Shown: positions 7,171 through 15,462, counted from the first letter of the stretch. The stretch is 64,000 nt of DNA from Mixta intestinalis (GCF_009914055.1 NZ_CP028271.1:372001-436000), one strand, 5' to 3'. The notes: generated by a model from the letters alone, not told the origin. Translations and numbers: made by a program.

Positions 7171-8229
7171 ATGAAAATTAACGCAATCGTAGCGCACGCG
7201 GCTGATGTGCCATTACAAACCGGCAGCATCACGCTGCGAGCCATGCGCGAGCAGGATGTAAAAATTGACATCCTCTACTGTGGCGTTTGCCATTCCGATC
7301 TGCATATGGTGCGTAACGAGTGGGGCGTCAGCCAGTATCCGCTGGTGCCGGGACATGAGATCGTGGGCCGTATTACCGAAGCAGGGGCAGCGGTCACTCA
7401 TCTGCGTGCGGGCGATTTGGTTGGCGTAGGCGTAATGGTTGGCTCCTGCGGCAGCTGTCATTTCTGCCAGCAGCAAGAGGAGCAGTATTGCGAAGCGGGC
7501 TTTGTGCCAACCTATAACGGCACCGACAGTGTCAGCGGTGAAACCACGCGCGGCGGCTATGCACAGACTATGATCGTCGACAGCCGATTCGTGGTTACCA
7601 TCCCGGAGCATCTCGATGCGAAAGCGGTCGCGCCGCTGCTGTGTGCGGGCGTGACGACCTGGTCGCCGCTGCGTCACTGGCAGGTGAAAGCAGGTGATAA
7701 GGTAGGCGTTATCGGCCTCGGAGGGCTGGGACATATGGCGGTAAAATTTGCTGCCGCGCTGGGCGCTGAAGTAACGCTGTTTACCACCTCGGCAGGAAAA
7801 GAGCAGGATGCGCGTCGTCTCGGTGTGCAGCACGTGGTGATTTCCCGTGATGCGCAGCAGATGGCGGCCTGGCATCAACGGCTCGATTTTATTCTTGACT
7901 GTGTCGCCGCGCCGCACGATCTGGATCCTTACCTGAATACGCTGCGCGCTAACGGACATCTGGTGCTGGTAGGGATCCCGGAAAATCCACATCCGGCACC
8001 TGATATCACGCCGATGGTTTTCCGTCGTCTTAGTATTAGCGGCACCTCTATCGGTAGCCTGCGTGAAACGCAGGAGATGCTCGATTTTTGCGGCGAGCAT
8101 AATATTACCGCTGATGTTGAGCTTATTGATGGTGAAAGGATTGAGGAAGCATTTACGCGAATGTTAAAAAGCGATGTGAAATATCGTTTTGTGATCGATA
8201 TGAAGGCGATGCGCTGGGATAGCGCTTAA
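7171..8229 (+). CDS. Zinc-dependent NAD(P)-linked alcohol/aldehyde dehydrogenase (YahK/CAD-like)
   Basis: 352 residues from the ATG at 7171. An in-frame TTG 45 bases earlier adds residues unlike the family. Catalytic zinc ligands are Cys40 and GHE (61-63). The structural zinc cysteines are 93, 96, 99 and 107. The cofactor motif is GLGGLGHMAVKFA. AAPHDLD and the DVKYRFVID ending closely follow E. coli YahK, a broad NADPH-linked aldehyde reductase of the cinnamyl alcohol dehydrogenase group. It is divergent from an HxlR regulator and convergent with sad. Reduction of aldehydes in the cytoplasm is the likely role. Confidence 0.87.
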   Translation: MKINAIVAHAADVPLQTGSITLRAMREQDVKIDILYCGVCHSDLHMVRNEWGVSQYPLVPGHEIVGRITEAGAAVTHLRAGDLVGVGVMVGSCGSCHFCQQQEEQYCEAGFVPTYNGTDSVSGETTRGGYAQTMIVDSRFVVTIPEHLDAKAVAPLLCAGVTTWSPLRHWQVKAGDKVGVIGLGGLGHMAVKFAAALGAEVTLFTTSAGKEQDARRLGVQHVVISRDAQQMAAWHQRLDFILDCVAAPHDLDPYLNTLRANGHLVLVGIPENPHPAPDITPMVFRRLSISGTSIGSLRETQEMLDFCGEHNITADVELIDGERIEEAFTRMLKSDVKYRFVIDMKAMRWDSA

Positions 8230-8241
8230 ACCTTTATTATG

Positions 8242-8275
8242 ACGGTGCCCGGCTTACCCAGGCACCGTTGTTGTC
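8242..8275. terminator. Probable terminator between the alcohol dehydrogenase and sad
   Basis: Stem ACGGTGCC (8242-8249) pairs with GGCACCGT (8261-8268), followed by TGTTGTCC. The T run is weak. It lies between convergent genes. Confidence 0.55.
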
Positions 8276-8277
8276 CG

Positions 8278-9666
8278 TTATCCCCGGTTGCGCCAGACGG
8301 TCTGTACGTTGCAGAACTCGTGCAGGCCAAAGTGCGACAGTTCGCGTCCAAAACCACTTTTCTTCACGCCGCCAAAGGCAACACGGGCATCGCTGGCGCT
8401 GTAGCCGTTAATGAAGACGCCGCCGCACTCCAGACGTGCCGCTATCTCCTGTGCCAGCGCTTCATCGGCAGTATAGATCGTCGCCATCAGGCCAAAATCG
8501 CTGTCGTTGGCCAGTTGCAGAGCGTGCTGTGCGTTTTCCGCTACGGTAATGGCGGCAACCGGGCCAAACAGTTCCTGACGAAACGCCGTCATTGATGGCG
8601 TAACGTTGGCCAGTACCGTGGGCTGATAATAATTACCCGCACCGGCCAGCTTATCGCCGCCGGTCAGCAGCGTGGCTCCTTCGTTCAACGTCGCCAGCAC
8701 CTGCTGATGCAGCTCGTCGCGCAGATCGTAGCGCGCCATCGGGCCGATATCATTTTCTTCATGACGTGGATCGCCCATTTTCAGCTGCTGCACCGCCGCG
8801 ACAAATTTTTCACTAAAGGCATCGGCAATGTCGCGCTCGATAATAAAGCGCTTGGCTGCGGCGCAGACCTGTCCGGTATTCTGATAGCGTCCGGCAACGG
8901 CGGCTTTTACCGCTGCATCAATATCGGCATCTTTCAGCACGATAAAGGGATCGGATCCGCCCAGCTCCAGCACGCATTTTTTCAGCGCTGCGCCAGCCTG
9001 CGCGCCGATAGCCGCGCCCGCACGTACGCTACCGGTAACCGTTACGCCTGCGATGCGGGTATCGTTAATTGCCTGGCTTACGCCCGTGTTGGTTGCGTTG
9101 ATCACGCTGAACAACTGCGGCGGGAAATCAGCATCGTTAAATAACGCCTCGATTAACAGGGCGCAGCCCATCACGCTCGGTGCATGTTTCAGCAGATAGC
9201 TGTTGCCTGCCAGCAGAATCGGCACCGCACCGCGCAGCACCTGCCACAGTGGGAAATTCCACGGCATCACCGCCAGAATCGGGCCGAGCGGGCGATACTC
9301 AATCACCGCCTGGTTATTTTCGACCTGCGTGGGTTCGGTTGCCAGCATCGCCGGGCCATGGTCGGCATACCATTCGCACAGGCGGGCTGATTTTTCGACT
9401 TCGCCGCGTGCCTGAAGAATGGGTTTGCCCATCTCAGCGGTGATGATTTGCGCCATCTCTTCGCTACGACGGCGAATAGCATTTGCCAGATCGCGCAGCT
9501 TTTGCGCCCGCGCCGCGATGGGCTGCTGACGCCACTGCTGGAAGGCCCGATGGTTAGCGGCAATCGCGGCATCAACCTGTTGTTCGTTGATATAGGGCAG
9601 GGCGGAAAGGATCTCACCGCTGGCTGGATTGCGTGAAATCGCGTGCGTTTCTGCTGAGAATGACAT
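8278..9666 (-). CDS. sad: NAD+-dependent succinate semialdehyde dehydrogenase
   Basis: 462 residues, very close to E. coli Sad (YneI) along the whole length. The catalytic Cys268 lies in NTGQVCAAAKR and the general base Glu234 in LELGGSDP. The cofactor segment is VMPWNFPLWQ and the end is SGFGRELSHFGLHEF. It oxidises succinate semialdehyde to succinate in the cytoplasm (4-aminobutyrate and putrescine breakdown). GGAAC precedes the ATG. No gab or puu genes are adjacent. Its nearness to the aldehyde reductase gene is suggestive but not evidence of joint function. Confidence 0.92.
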   Translation of the reverse strand: MSFSAETHAISRNPASGEILSALPYINEQQVDAAIAANHRAFQQWRQQPIAARAQKLRDLANAIRRRSEEMAQIITAEMGKPILQARGEVEKSARLCEWYADHGPAMLATEPTQVENNQAVIEYRPLGPILAVMPWNFPLWQVLRGAVPILLAGNSYLLKHAPSVMGCALLIEALFNDADFPPQLFSVINATNTGVSQAINDTRIAGVTVTGSVRAGAAIGAQAGAALKKCVLELGGSDPFIVLKDADIDAAVKAAVAGRYQNTGQVCAAAKRFIIERDIADAFSEKFVAAVQQLKMGDPRHEENDIGPMARYDLRDELHQQVLATLNEGATLLTGGDKLAGAGNYYQPTVLANVTPSMTAFRQELFGPVAAITVAENAQHALQLANDSDFGLMATIYTADEALAQEIAARLECGGVFINGYSASDARVAFGGVKKSGFGRELSHFGLHEFCNVQTVWRNRG

Positions 9667-9928
9667 AACCGTTCCTTATTATTCGTTGACGGTATTCCGG
9701 ATGCCTTTACCTTAACGCGCCGCTTTCGTTATGAAAACTGAATAATGATGAGTGAGTTGCTGTTAAAAAAAGAAAGTTGATGTTAAGGCTTTGCCATGTC
9801 TGCGTAAATAACGGACAGCAACAGCAGCAAAAACAGGAGGCGTAGCGCAGCGGCGAACAAAAACGTAGCGCAGAGCACTACAAAATATCGTCTTATAATT
9901 TAGGCGGCTTTACGCCACTAAAGAGGTA

Positions 9929-10006
9929 ATGAGTCAATTGATCGCAGGAAAAATCTTAGTGTTTTTAGGGGCGTTACAAGTTGCGTTAAAAGACGATGAT
10001 CAATAA
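9929..10006 (+). CDS. Possible 25-residue hydrophobic peptide
   Basis: ATG is preceded by AAAGAGG, only two to three bases upstream, which is closer than ideal. The product begins MSQLIAGKILVFLGALQVAL and ends KDDDQ, so a single hydrophobic helix is followed by an acidic tail. This is typical of small bacterial membrane proteins but also compatible with chance. Not recognised. Confidence 0.3.
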   Translation: MSQLIAGKILVFLGALQVALKDDDQ

Positions 10007-10053
10007 CGTTAAAGGTTATGCGGTAAATAAAATCTGCTTTAGCGGGAGGGAAA

Positions 10054-10089
10054 ATGAATAAGAAAGGAAAGATACCGGCCCGTCGTTAA
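10054..10089 (+). CDS. Possible 11-residue basic peptide
   Basis: ATG follows a strong ribosome site (GGGAGGGAAA). The frame reads MNKKGKIPARR and stops at TAA 10087-10089. It is so short that only the ribosome site argues for it. It could be a leader peptide, but nothing coherent follows on this strand. Confidence 0.2.
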   Translation: MNKKGKIPARR

Positions 10090-10142
10090 CGATATACGCT
10101 TACCGCTACGACGAGCCAAACAGCGCGACAGAACGCGCTGCT

Positions 10143-10379
10143 TCAGGCCGCTTCCGCCCAACGTTGCCGTTTAGCGGGACGGTTGCCGGAACCGGGCACG
10201 CGCCAGGCCTTCGCCGGATCGCCTACGACAAACTCCAGCGTTGGAGAGAAGTAGAACGGCAGCCAGCCGCCGTAGCCGCTCTCCCATTCCCAACGTACCG
10301 GGCAGGGCCAGAGAATACCATCATGCAGGATGTAATAAATCCATCGTCCGTTAGGACGACGGGGTTTCCGGATTTTCAT
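10143..10379 (-). CDS. Hypothetical protein, Trp-rich, 78 residues
   Basis: From ATG 10379 (a GTG three codons earlier is possible) the frame encodes a basic N-terminus (MKIRKPRRPNGRWIYYI). It continues into a Trp/Tyr/Phe-rich middle (WPCPVRWEWESGYGGWLPFYFSP) and a basic tail (GNRPAKRQRW). The composition looks like a real small protein rather than a shadow frame. No clear ribosome site is visible and I do not recognise the family. An opposing frame (10164-10403) reads less like protein. Confidence 0.4.
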   Translation of the reverse strand: MKIRKPRRPNGRWIYYILHDGILWPCPVRWEWESGYGGWLPFYFSPTLEFVVGDPAKAWRVPGSGNRPAKRQRWAEAA

Positions 10380-10485
10380 GGGATTCACTACGATATTAGT
10401 TAGTGCGAAAACAGCTCATATTTTGACCCGTTTAGTGCCGAATAGCAAACGACTAAGCGACAGAAAAAAGCATCTTTACGTTCAC

Positions 10486-10656
10486 TTACCGATGAACTTC
10501 ACCGCAAAGCAGTACCGCATGGGGCCGCCGTTGCTGAATGCGCCAGGCCATATGTTCGCAGGAGACCCGTGTTGGATAGATATGTTCCGTAACCGGCAGG
10601 GCATCGCAGGCGTCGTGACCGCAGGCGCTGACTAAAAGCACAAATCCAATCAACAT
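10486..10656 (-). CDS. Small lipoprotein-like hypothetical protein, 56 residues
   Basis: GAAAGGAGCTGAGA precedes the ATG, a near-perfect ribosome site. The product starts MLIGFVLLVSAC, which is short but resembles a lipobox (LVSAC, Cys at 12). It then has CGHDACDALPV, a short Cys-containing middle (RVSCEHMAW) and a C-terminal LLCGEVHR. There are four cysteines in all. Export and lipidation are inferred. I do not recognise the family. The next gene on this strand (10977) lies about 110 bases upstream, so the two may share a transcript. Confidence 0.5.
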   Translation of the reverse strand: MLIGFVLLVSACGHDACDALPVTEHIYPTRVSCEHMAWRIQQRRPHAVLLCGEVHR

Positions 10657-10764
10657 TCTCAGCTCCTTTCGAGCGCCTTATTTATTCGGGGTACTGATAT
10701 TTCAAAATGTAAGTATAGCCGATAAGCCCAGATCACGGTTTGTCTGCTGGAGCGGGGAAGAATC

Positions 10765-10977
10765 TTAGTGTGTCTCAAGTAAAATTTCCGGCTGACAGGC
10801 TTCGCCAGCTTTGACGTTACGAAACTCCGCCTTGCCCTGATAAACGTAAATACAGGCGCGTCCCTGAGCGCCGCCATCCTGCTCTTGTGAAAGAGAAACG
10901 GCAACGGTTTCCGCCTGGGCGCTGGCCGCCAGCCCGATAAACAGTAACAGCGGAACAAACTTACTGGAATATTTCAT
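10765..10977 (-). CDS. Small periplasmic hypothetical protein, 70 residues
   Basis: From ATG 10977 the product has a clean signal peptide (MKYSSKFVPLLLFIGLAAS, cleavage after AQA at residue 22). About 48 mature residues follow, with two cysteines (Cys42, Cys61) that could form a disulfide. The mature part reads like a small beta-rich domain (ACIYVYQGKAEFRNV). Eleven more residues in frame upstream (from 11007) spoil the signal peptide, so I use the later ATG. Function unknown. The GGGAT spaced eight bases from the ATG is a modest ribosome site. Confidence 0.6.
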   Translation of the reverse strand: MKYSSKFVPLLLFIGLAASAQAETVAVSLSQEQDGGAQGRACIYVYQGKAEFRNVKAGEACQPEILLETH

Positions 10978-11007
10978 ACGCTGTATCCCGATCTTTATTT
11001 GACGCAT

Positions 11008-11308
11008 TAACCATCGCTGTTCCTGAAGCTAAAGCTATTATTGGCGCTAAAAAAATAAAGGGAAGATGGATTTATCTGATTCAAATGCGCGCGCGAAACT
11101 GAACGTCTATCCGGTCTGATGTCTTAACATGCGCCAATCATGAAAAATGTGAACGTGCGCAGGAATATAATTTGTTCGCTATTATTTCAATGCGGAAACG
11201 TGACGGCCTCGCTTATTTTATTGTTGCCATTCCATTAATTGACCTTCCCCTAAGGGTAAGGTCTAGCCTTGTTAGCGTTGGCCTGAATCTGATTAACGAG
11301 GAGCAATA
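11008..11308. other. Intergenic region holding the copper-type promoter
   Basis: 301 bases between the divergent periplasmic protein gene and the DUF305 gene. The right part carries the CueR-type promoter listed at 11239. The left part is AT-rich with no gene. Confidence 0.6.
11239..11269 (+). promoter_or_regulatory. CueR-type (MerR-family) copper promoter
   Basis: -35 TTGACC (11239-11244) and -10 TAGCCT (11264-11269) are separated by 19 bases, the long spacer typical of MerR-family activation. The spacer holds the dyad ACCTTCCCCT-A-AGGGTAAGGT (11242-11262), pairing at 9 of 10 positions. The arrangement closely resembles the E. coli cueO and copA promoters as I remember them. It points to Cu(I)-dependent activation of the DUF305 gene 40 bases downstream. 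Confidence 0.75.
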
Positions 11309-11659
11309 ATGAAAAACCTTTCTGTAGCAATCATCTTTACCCTGTTGGCGTCCCCGATGGGAACATGGGCCGCTGGCGAAGCGCATCAGCATCAGGCGCT
11401 AAGTCCGGCACAGCAAAGCTATCAGCACGGCATGATGGAAATGCACGATCGAATGATGCAGGGGCTGAAGGCGCAGGATGCCGACGTAGCCTTTGCGCAG
11501 GGGATGATTGCACACCATCAGGGCGCAATTGAGATGGCAAAAACCGAGTTGCAGTATGGCAAAGACCCTGACATGCGCAAACTGGCCGAGCAGATTATTG
11601 CGGCGCAGCAGCCGGAGATCGATCGTATGCAGGTCTGGCTAAAACAGCAGCAACAATAA
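11309..11659 (+). CDS. Secreted DUF305 protein, probable copper-binding (CopM-like)
   Basis: 116 residues with a signal peptide ending near GTWAAG (residue 22). The mature part is a DUF305 four-helix domain: HGMMEMHDRMMQGL, FAQGMIAHHQGAIEMAK, MRKLAEQIIAAQQPEIDRM. His and Met pairs along the helices fit soft-metal binding, as reported for the cyanobacterial copper protein CopM. The CueR-type promoter supports a role in periplasmic copper handling. ACGAGGAG precedes the ATG. It may share a transcript with the small gene at 11739. Confidence 0.85.
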   Translation: MKNLSVAIIFTLLASPMGTWAAGEAHQHQALSPAQQSYQHGMMEMHDRMMQGLKAQDADVAFAQGMIAHHQGAIEMAKTELQYGKDPDMRKLAEQIIAAQQPEIDRMQVWLKQQQQ

Positions 11660-11738
11660 CGTGGTAGCGAAGCGCGGCTTTTTCCTGCGGTTTGGGCTAA
11701 ACTCTGCCGTTTCAACCAAACAGTGACAGGAATGTTTT

Positions 11739-11933
11739 ATGTCGAACGAGATTGCCCATCCTTCCAGCAGCCCGAAACAGGCTGCGCTACAGCTGGTGAT
11801 TGAGCTGGTGCGTGCGGGTAAGCTTAGCCCGATGCAGGGTGATGCCAGCAATATGATCTCTATTTATGAGCAGTTCAAAACGCATTTTGAATCTGAAAAG
11901 AAAAAAGACGCGTCGGGCTCCGTCATTGCCTGA
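11739..11933 (+). CDS. Small hypothetical cytoplasmic protein, 64 residues
   Basis: ATG follows GACAGGAATGTTTT. The product has a polar N-terminus (MSNEIAHPSSSPKQA), a helix (LQLVIELVRAGKLSP), then ISIYEQFKTHFESEKKKDA. There is no signal peptide and no cysteine. It looks like a small conserved enterobacterial protein but I cannot name the family. It lies 79 bases downstream of the copper-regulated gene. Confidence 0.6.
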   Translation: MSNEIAHPSSSPKQAALQLVIELVRAGKLSPMQGDASNMISIYEQFKTHFESEKKKDASGSVIA

Positions 11934-11962
11934 TCGATAAACCTGTCAGTACGATATATCCG

Positions 11963-11987
11963 GCGTCCCCAGACGGGACGCTTGCTT
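11963..11987 (+). terminator. Probable terminator
   Basis: Stem GCGTCCC (11963-11969) pairs with GGGACGC (11975-11981), followed by TTGCTT. It sits just after the 64-residue gene. The T run is short. Confidence 0.5.
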
Positions 11988-12053
11988 ATCGCCTTTTCTC
12001 AGCGCGGTTATCGATAATCTGAGGCGGCCCGCAGGCCGCCTTGAGCTATGACC

Positions 12054-12731
12054 TCAGGCGCTGCGGGCAGCGACAATCCGTCCCGCCGCCATCTGAACGG
12101 CGCGATCGCACATATGATCGATTACATCCGGATCGTGGCTGACCAGCACCATCGTTAAACCATCCTGCTGTTTTAGCTGATTCAACAGATTCAGGATCTC
12201 TGCCTGTACCGACATATCCAGCGCCGAAGTTGGCTCATCCAGTAACAGCACCTTAGGCTCCAGCAGTAGCGCGCGTACAATGGCAACGCGCTGGCGCTGA
12301 CCGCCGGAGAGCTGATGCGGATAGCGGTCAGCCAGCGCCGGATCGAGACCCACGTGGCGAAAGCCCGCGTTGATGCGATCGTTGATATTGTCCCGCTTCA
12401 GCAGTTTCAGCGGCTCCGCCAGCGTGCGACGCAGACGATGGCGCGGGTGCAGCGAAGCATAAGGATCCTGAAATACCATCTGCACTTCGCGCCGCAGATC
12501 GCCGGTAAAGGCGCTCCCCGGCTGCGCCTGATGTCCGGCAAGACGCATTTCGCCCTGCCAGTGCGGATTCAGGCCCGCCATCACCCAGAGCAGTGAGGAT
12601 TTACCACAGCCGGAAGGGCCGACCAGGCCGAAACATTCGCCGGGTGCTACCGACAGTGAAACATCATGTACCACGGTACGCAGATCGTAGCCTTGACGAT
12701 GTGCCACGCTAAGATTCTGTAATTCAATCAT
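12054..12731 (-). CDS. Peptide-type ABC transporter ATPase (DppF/OppF class)
   Basis: About 225 residues from ATG 12731 (an upstream TTG is possible). Walker A is GPSGCGKS (38-45), the signature is LSGGQRQRVAI and Walker B is VLLLDEPTSALDMS. It is the last gene of a five-gene importer operon and its ATG lies inside the end of the preceding ATPase gene. It lacks the C-terminal oligopeptide/dipeptide extension seen in longer family members. It would power import through the two permeases encoded upstream. The substrate is unknown. Confidence 0.85.
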   Translation of the reverse strand: MIELQNLSVAHRQGYDLRTVVHDVSLSVAPGECFGLVGPSGCGKSSLLWVMAGLNPHWQGEMRLAGHQAQPGSAFTGDLRREVQMVFQDPYASLHPRHRLRRTLAEPLKLLKRDNINDRINAGFRHVGLDPALADRYPHQLSGGQRQRVAIVRALLLEPKVLLLDEPTSALDMSVQAEILNLLNQLKQQDGLTMVLVSHDPDVIDHMCDRAVQMAAGRIVAARSA

Positions 12732-13563
12732 GTTCAAGCTGTACCTCCAGCGCGGCGCGATCCAGCACCGGCAAGGGCTGTCCGTGCGTGGCCTTGCTGG
12801 GACGGCAGGCCCACAGCGTGCGGGTATAGGGATGGGTAGCGCGCGGCAGCTCCGCCGCAGGCAGGCTATCCAGCAGCTGCCCTTTATACATCACCATCAC
12901 GCGCTCGCAGTGCTCGGATACCTGTTGCAGATCGTGGCTGATCAACAACAGGCCCATATTGCGCTCTTCTACCAGGCGGCGGATCAGCGCCAGTACCTGA
13001 TCGCGCATTTCATGATCGAGTGCCGAAGTGGGCTCATCGGCAATCAAAAATTGCGGATCGGCGATCAGGGCGATCGCCAGCATTACGCGCTGGCCCATGC
13101 CGCCGGAAAGCTGATGCGGATAGCGCGTCATTAGCTGAACGGGCTGCGGCAGGCCGACCGACGCCAGCATTTCTGCCACTTTTTCCCGCCGTTCAGCGCG
13201 GCTTAGCCTGTGATGCAGCCTGAGCGGCTCCTCAACCTGCCAGCCGATGGTGCGTGTTGGATTAAGGGCATACTTCGGATCCTGCATAACCATCGCCAGC
13301 TCGCTGCCGCGTAGCTGGCTCCAGCGTTTCTCACTCAGCGTTAACGCATCGCGTCCGGCGACTTGTAGTTGACGCGCCTGTAGATGCAGACCTGGAGCCA
13401 GCAGCCCCATCAGCGAACGAGCGGTGAGTGATTTACCGGACCCTGATTCGCCTACCAGCGCCACGCGCTCGCGGCCTAACGTAAAGTCGATCGGCTTAAC
13501 CAGCGGCGTCGTGCCGCTGTGGATGGTCAAATTTTTAGCAACGATTAACGGTTCAGCTTGCAT
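12724..13563 (-). CDS. Peptide-type ABC transporter ATPase (DppD/OppD class)
   Basis: 279 residues. Walker A is GESGSGKS (38-45), the signature is LSGGMGQRVMLAIAL (Met in place of the commoner Gln) and Walker B is FLIADEPTSALD. The H-loop is LLISHDLQQVSEHCERVMVMYKGQ. The C-terminal part (HPYTRTLWACRP) is the oligopeptide-transporter extension. It overlaps the permease gene before it by 11 bases and the second ATPase after it by 8. Overlap of every junction argues for one translationally coupled operon. Confidence 0.88.
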   Translation of the reverse strand: MQAEPLIVAKNLTIHSGTTPLVKPIDFTLGRERVALVGESGSGKSLTARSLMGLLAPGLHLQARQLQVAGRDALTLSEKRWSQLRGSELAMVMQDPKYALNPTRTIGWQVEEPLRLHHRLSRAERREKVAEMLASVGLPQPVQLMTRYPHQLSGGMGQRVMLAIALIADPQFLIADEPTSALDHEMRDQVLALIRRLVEERNMGLLLISHDLQQVSEHCERVMVMYKGQLLDSLPAAELPRATHPYTRTLWACRPSKATHGQPLPVLDRAALEVQLEHD

Positions 13564-14413
13564 GGCGGGTATCCAGTCGGTCGCGCAGGCCGTCGCCTGT
13601 CAGGTTAAAGGCCAGGCTGGCGAACAGAATAGCGCCGCCCGGTGCGGCAGCTACCCACCACTGATCGAAAATCACCTTACTGCCTTCCGCTACCATCGAT
13701 CCCCATTCGGCAGTCGGTGGCTGGACACCCATGCCAAGAAAACCGAGACCCGCCGCAGAAAGAATAATACCGCCGAGGCTGAGCGCCGCACGTACCACCG
13801 CGCTCGGTAAGCAGAGCGGTAAAATATGTCCAAACATCAGGCGCAGCCCGCTGATACCCTGCATCCGTGCGGCGGCAAGGTAGTCGCTACGGCGCAGCGC
13901 CAGCGTTTCCGCCCGCGCCTGTCGAGCAAAGGGCGGCCAGCTGGTCAGGGCAAGCGCCAGCGCGCCGTTCAGCAGGCCGGGACCAAGCACCGCAACCAGC
14001 GCCAGCGCAATCACCAGATTCGGCAGCGAGAGAAAAATATCGGTAATGCGCATTAGCACGCGTTCGGCCCAGCCGCCAGAGTAGCCCGCCACAATGCCCA
14101 CCAGCAGGCCGACCGGAATGGTTAGCACCAGGATCAGCGACACCAGCAGCAGGGTAGGGCGCGTGCCGTAAATCACGCGTGACAGCAGATCGCGCCCGAA
14201 GCCGTCGGTGCCGAACCAGTGGGTGGCGGAAGGCGGCAGCAGGCGGGCGGAGATAGTCTGCGCATTGGGATCGAAGGGGGCCAGCAACGGTGCAAGCAGA
14301 GCGGTCAGTACCAGAATCACTACCAGCGTTGCGCCGATAGTCAGCGTGGTCAGCCGACGACGGCGGCGCGGCGGCGCTACCACGATTTCTGCATCGGATA
14401 AATGTTGTGTCAT
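13553..14413 (-). CDS. Peptide-type ABC transporter permease (DppC class)
   Basis: 286 residues with a basic cytoplasmic N-terminus (PPRRRRRLTT) and a first membrane helix (IGATLVVILVLTALLAPLLAPF). The DppC/OppC-type FGTDGFGRDLLSRVIYGTR motif follows, then five further hydrophobic segments. The cytoplasmic EAA loop sits around residues 170-190 (YLAAARMQGISGLRLMFGHI). The ATG overlaps the stop of the preceding permease (ATGA). It forms the membrane channel with the product of the gene upstream. Confidence 0.88.
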   Translation of the reverse strand: MTQHLSDAEIVVAPPRRRRRLTTLTIGATLVVILVLTALLAPLLAPFDPNAQTISARLLPPSATHWFGTDGFGRDLLSRVIYGTRPTLLLVSLILVLTIPVGLLVGIVAGYSGGWAERVLMRITDIFLSLPNLVIALALVAVLGPGLLNGALALALTSWPPFARQARAETLALRRSDYLAAARMQGISGLRLMFGHILPLCLPSAVVRAALSLGGIILSAAGLGFLGMGVQPPTAEWGSMVAEGSKVIFDQWWVAAAPGGAILFASLAFNLTGDGLRDRLDTRHAS

Positions 14414-15462
14414 CGGGTTCTCGGATCGGTTAACCAGGTCAGCGCATCAACCAGCGCGTTTAACAGAACAAAGCAGCTGCCGATCAGCAGCGTGGCACCA
14501 AGAATGGCGGGCACGTCAGAGCCGAACAGCGCGGTAGTGAGGTAGCGGCCCACGCCGGGCCAGGCGAATACCGTTTCCGTCAGCACCGAGCCTTCCAGCA
14601 GCGTGGCGTAAGATAGGCCGAGCACGGTAATCAGCGTGCCACGCACGTTAGGCAACAGGTGGCACAGCAAAATACGCCCGCGGCTGGCACCCTTAGCACG
14701 CGCCAGAGTGACATATTCTTTGCCGTTTTCCTCCAGCAGCGCGGCACGCAGCAGACGGGTAATCGCCGCCATCGACAGCATCCCCAGTACCACCACCGGC
14801 AGCCAGAGGTGGGCAATGGCGTTGCGGAACATCTCTCTGTCGCCCGACAGCCAGCTGTCAATCAGCACAAAGCCGGTCTTTGGTTCCAGCGTGTAGATCC
14901 AGATATCATCCAGCCGCCCCGGCCCGGCAGACCAGTGCAGTACCGCATAAAACAGCAGCAGGCCGAGCAGACCAAGCCAGAACACCGGCACCGAATAGCC
15001 GAGCAGGGAGATCAGACGCGCCAGGTTATCCAGCAGGCTGCCCGGTTTCCAGGCCGCCAGCAGCGCCAGCGCGATACCGAAAAATGCGCCGAACAGCATC
15101 GCGCAGGTTGCCAGTTCCAGCGTCGCCGGAAAGGTGCGCGCCAGATCGCTGAGCACCGGCTGACTGGTGATATTGGCGGTGCCCAAATCACCCTGCGCCA
15201 GATGAGTCAGATAACGCCAGAACTGCACCGGCAGCGGCTTATCCAGCCCTAAATCGTGGCGTACCTGCTGATAAGTGGATTCACTGGCATGATCGCCCGC
15301 CACCTGCAAGACCGGATCGACGGGCGACAGATGCGACAGCATAAAGGTAAAAGCAAGCAGGCCGAGCAGCGTGACTAACAGGGAAAGCAGGCTGGTGATA
15401 AAGCGGCTGAGAGACCGCCAGAACTGCCGGGCGAACCCGGCATTTGTTGCAGATAAACGCAT
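14410..15462 (-). CDS. Peptide-type ABC transporter permease (DppB class)
   Basis: 350 residues. The N-terminal helix (FITSLLSLLVTLLGLLAFTFMLSHLSP) and VRHDLGLDKPLPVQFWRYL are typical of DppB/OppB. The EAA-type loop is YVTLARAKGASRGRILLCHLLPN, and the C-terminal VFAWPGVGRYL is conserved. It has an insertion near residues 185-215 (GRLDDIWIYTLEPKTGFVLIDS) compatible with a periplasmic loop. The ATG overlaps the stop of the binding-protein gene (TAATG). Confidence 0.88.
   Translation of the reverse strand: MRLSATNAGFARQFWRSLSRFITSLLSLLVTLLGLLAFTFMLSHLSPVDPVLQVAGDHASESTYQQVRHDLGLDKPLPVQFWRYLTHLAQGDLGTANITSQPVLSDLARTFPATLELATCAMLFGAFFGIALALLAAWKPGSLLDNLARLISLLGYSVPVFWLGLLGLLLFYAVLHWSAGPGRLDDIWIYTLEPKTGFVLIDSWLSGDREMFRNAIAHLWLPVVVLGMLSMAAITRLLRAALLEENGKEYVTLARAKGASRGRILLCHLLPNVRGTLITVLGLSYATLLEGSVLTETVFAWPGVGRYLTTALFGSDVPAILGATLLIGSCFVLLNALVDALTWLTDPRTR

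Larger units (their letters stand above)
9667..10142. other. Gap with two possible very small ORFs
   Basis: 476 bases upstream of sad hold its promoter (not resolved) and two short frames, listed separately at 9929 and 10054. The first 230 bases show A-rich, purine-rich sequence with AACAGCAGCAAAAACAGGAGGCG and no gene I can support. Confidence 0.5.
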
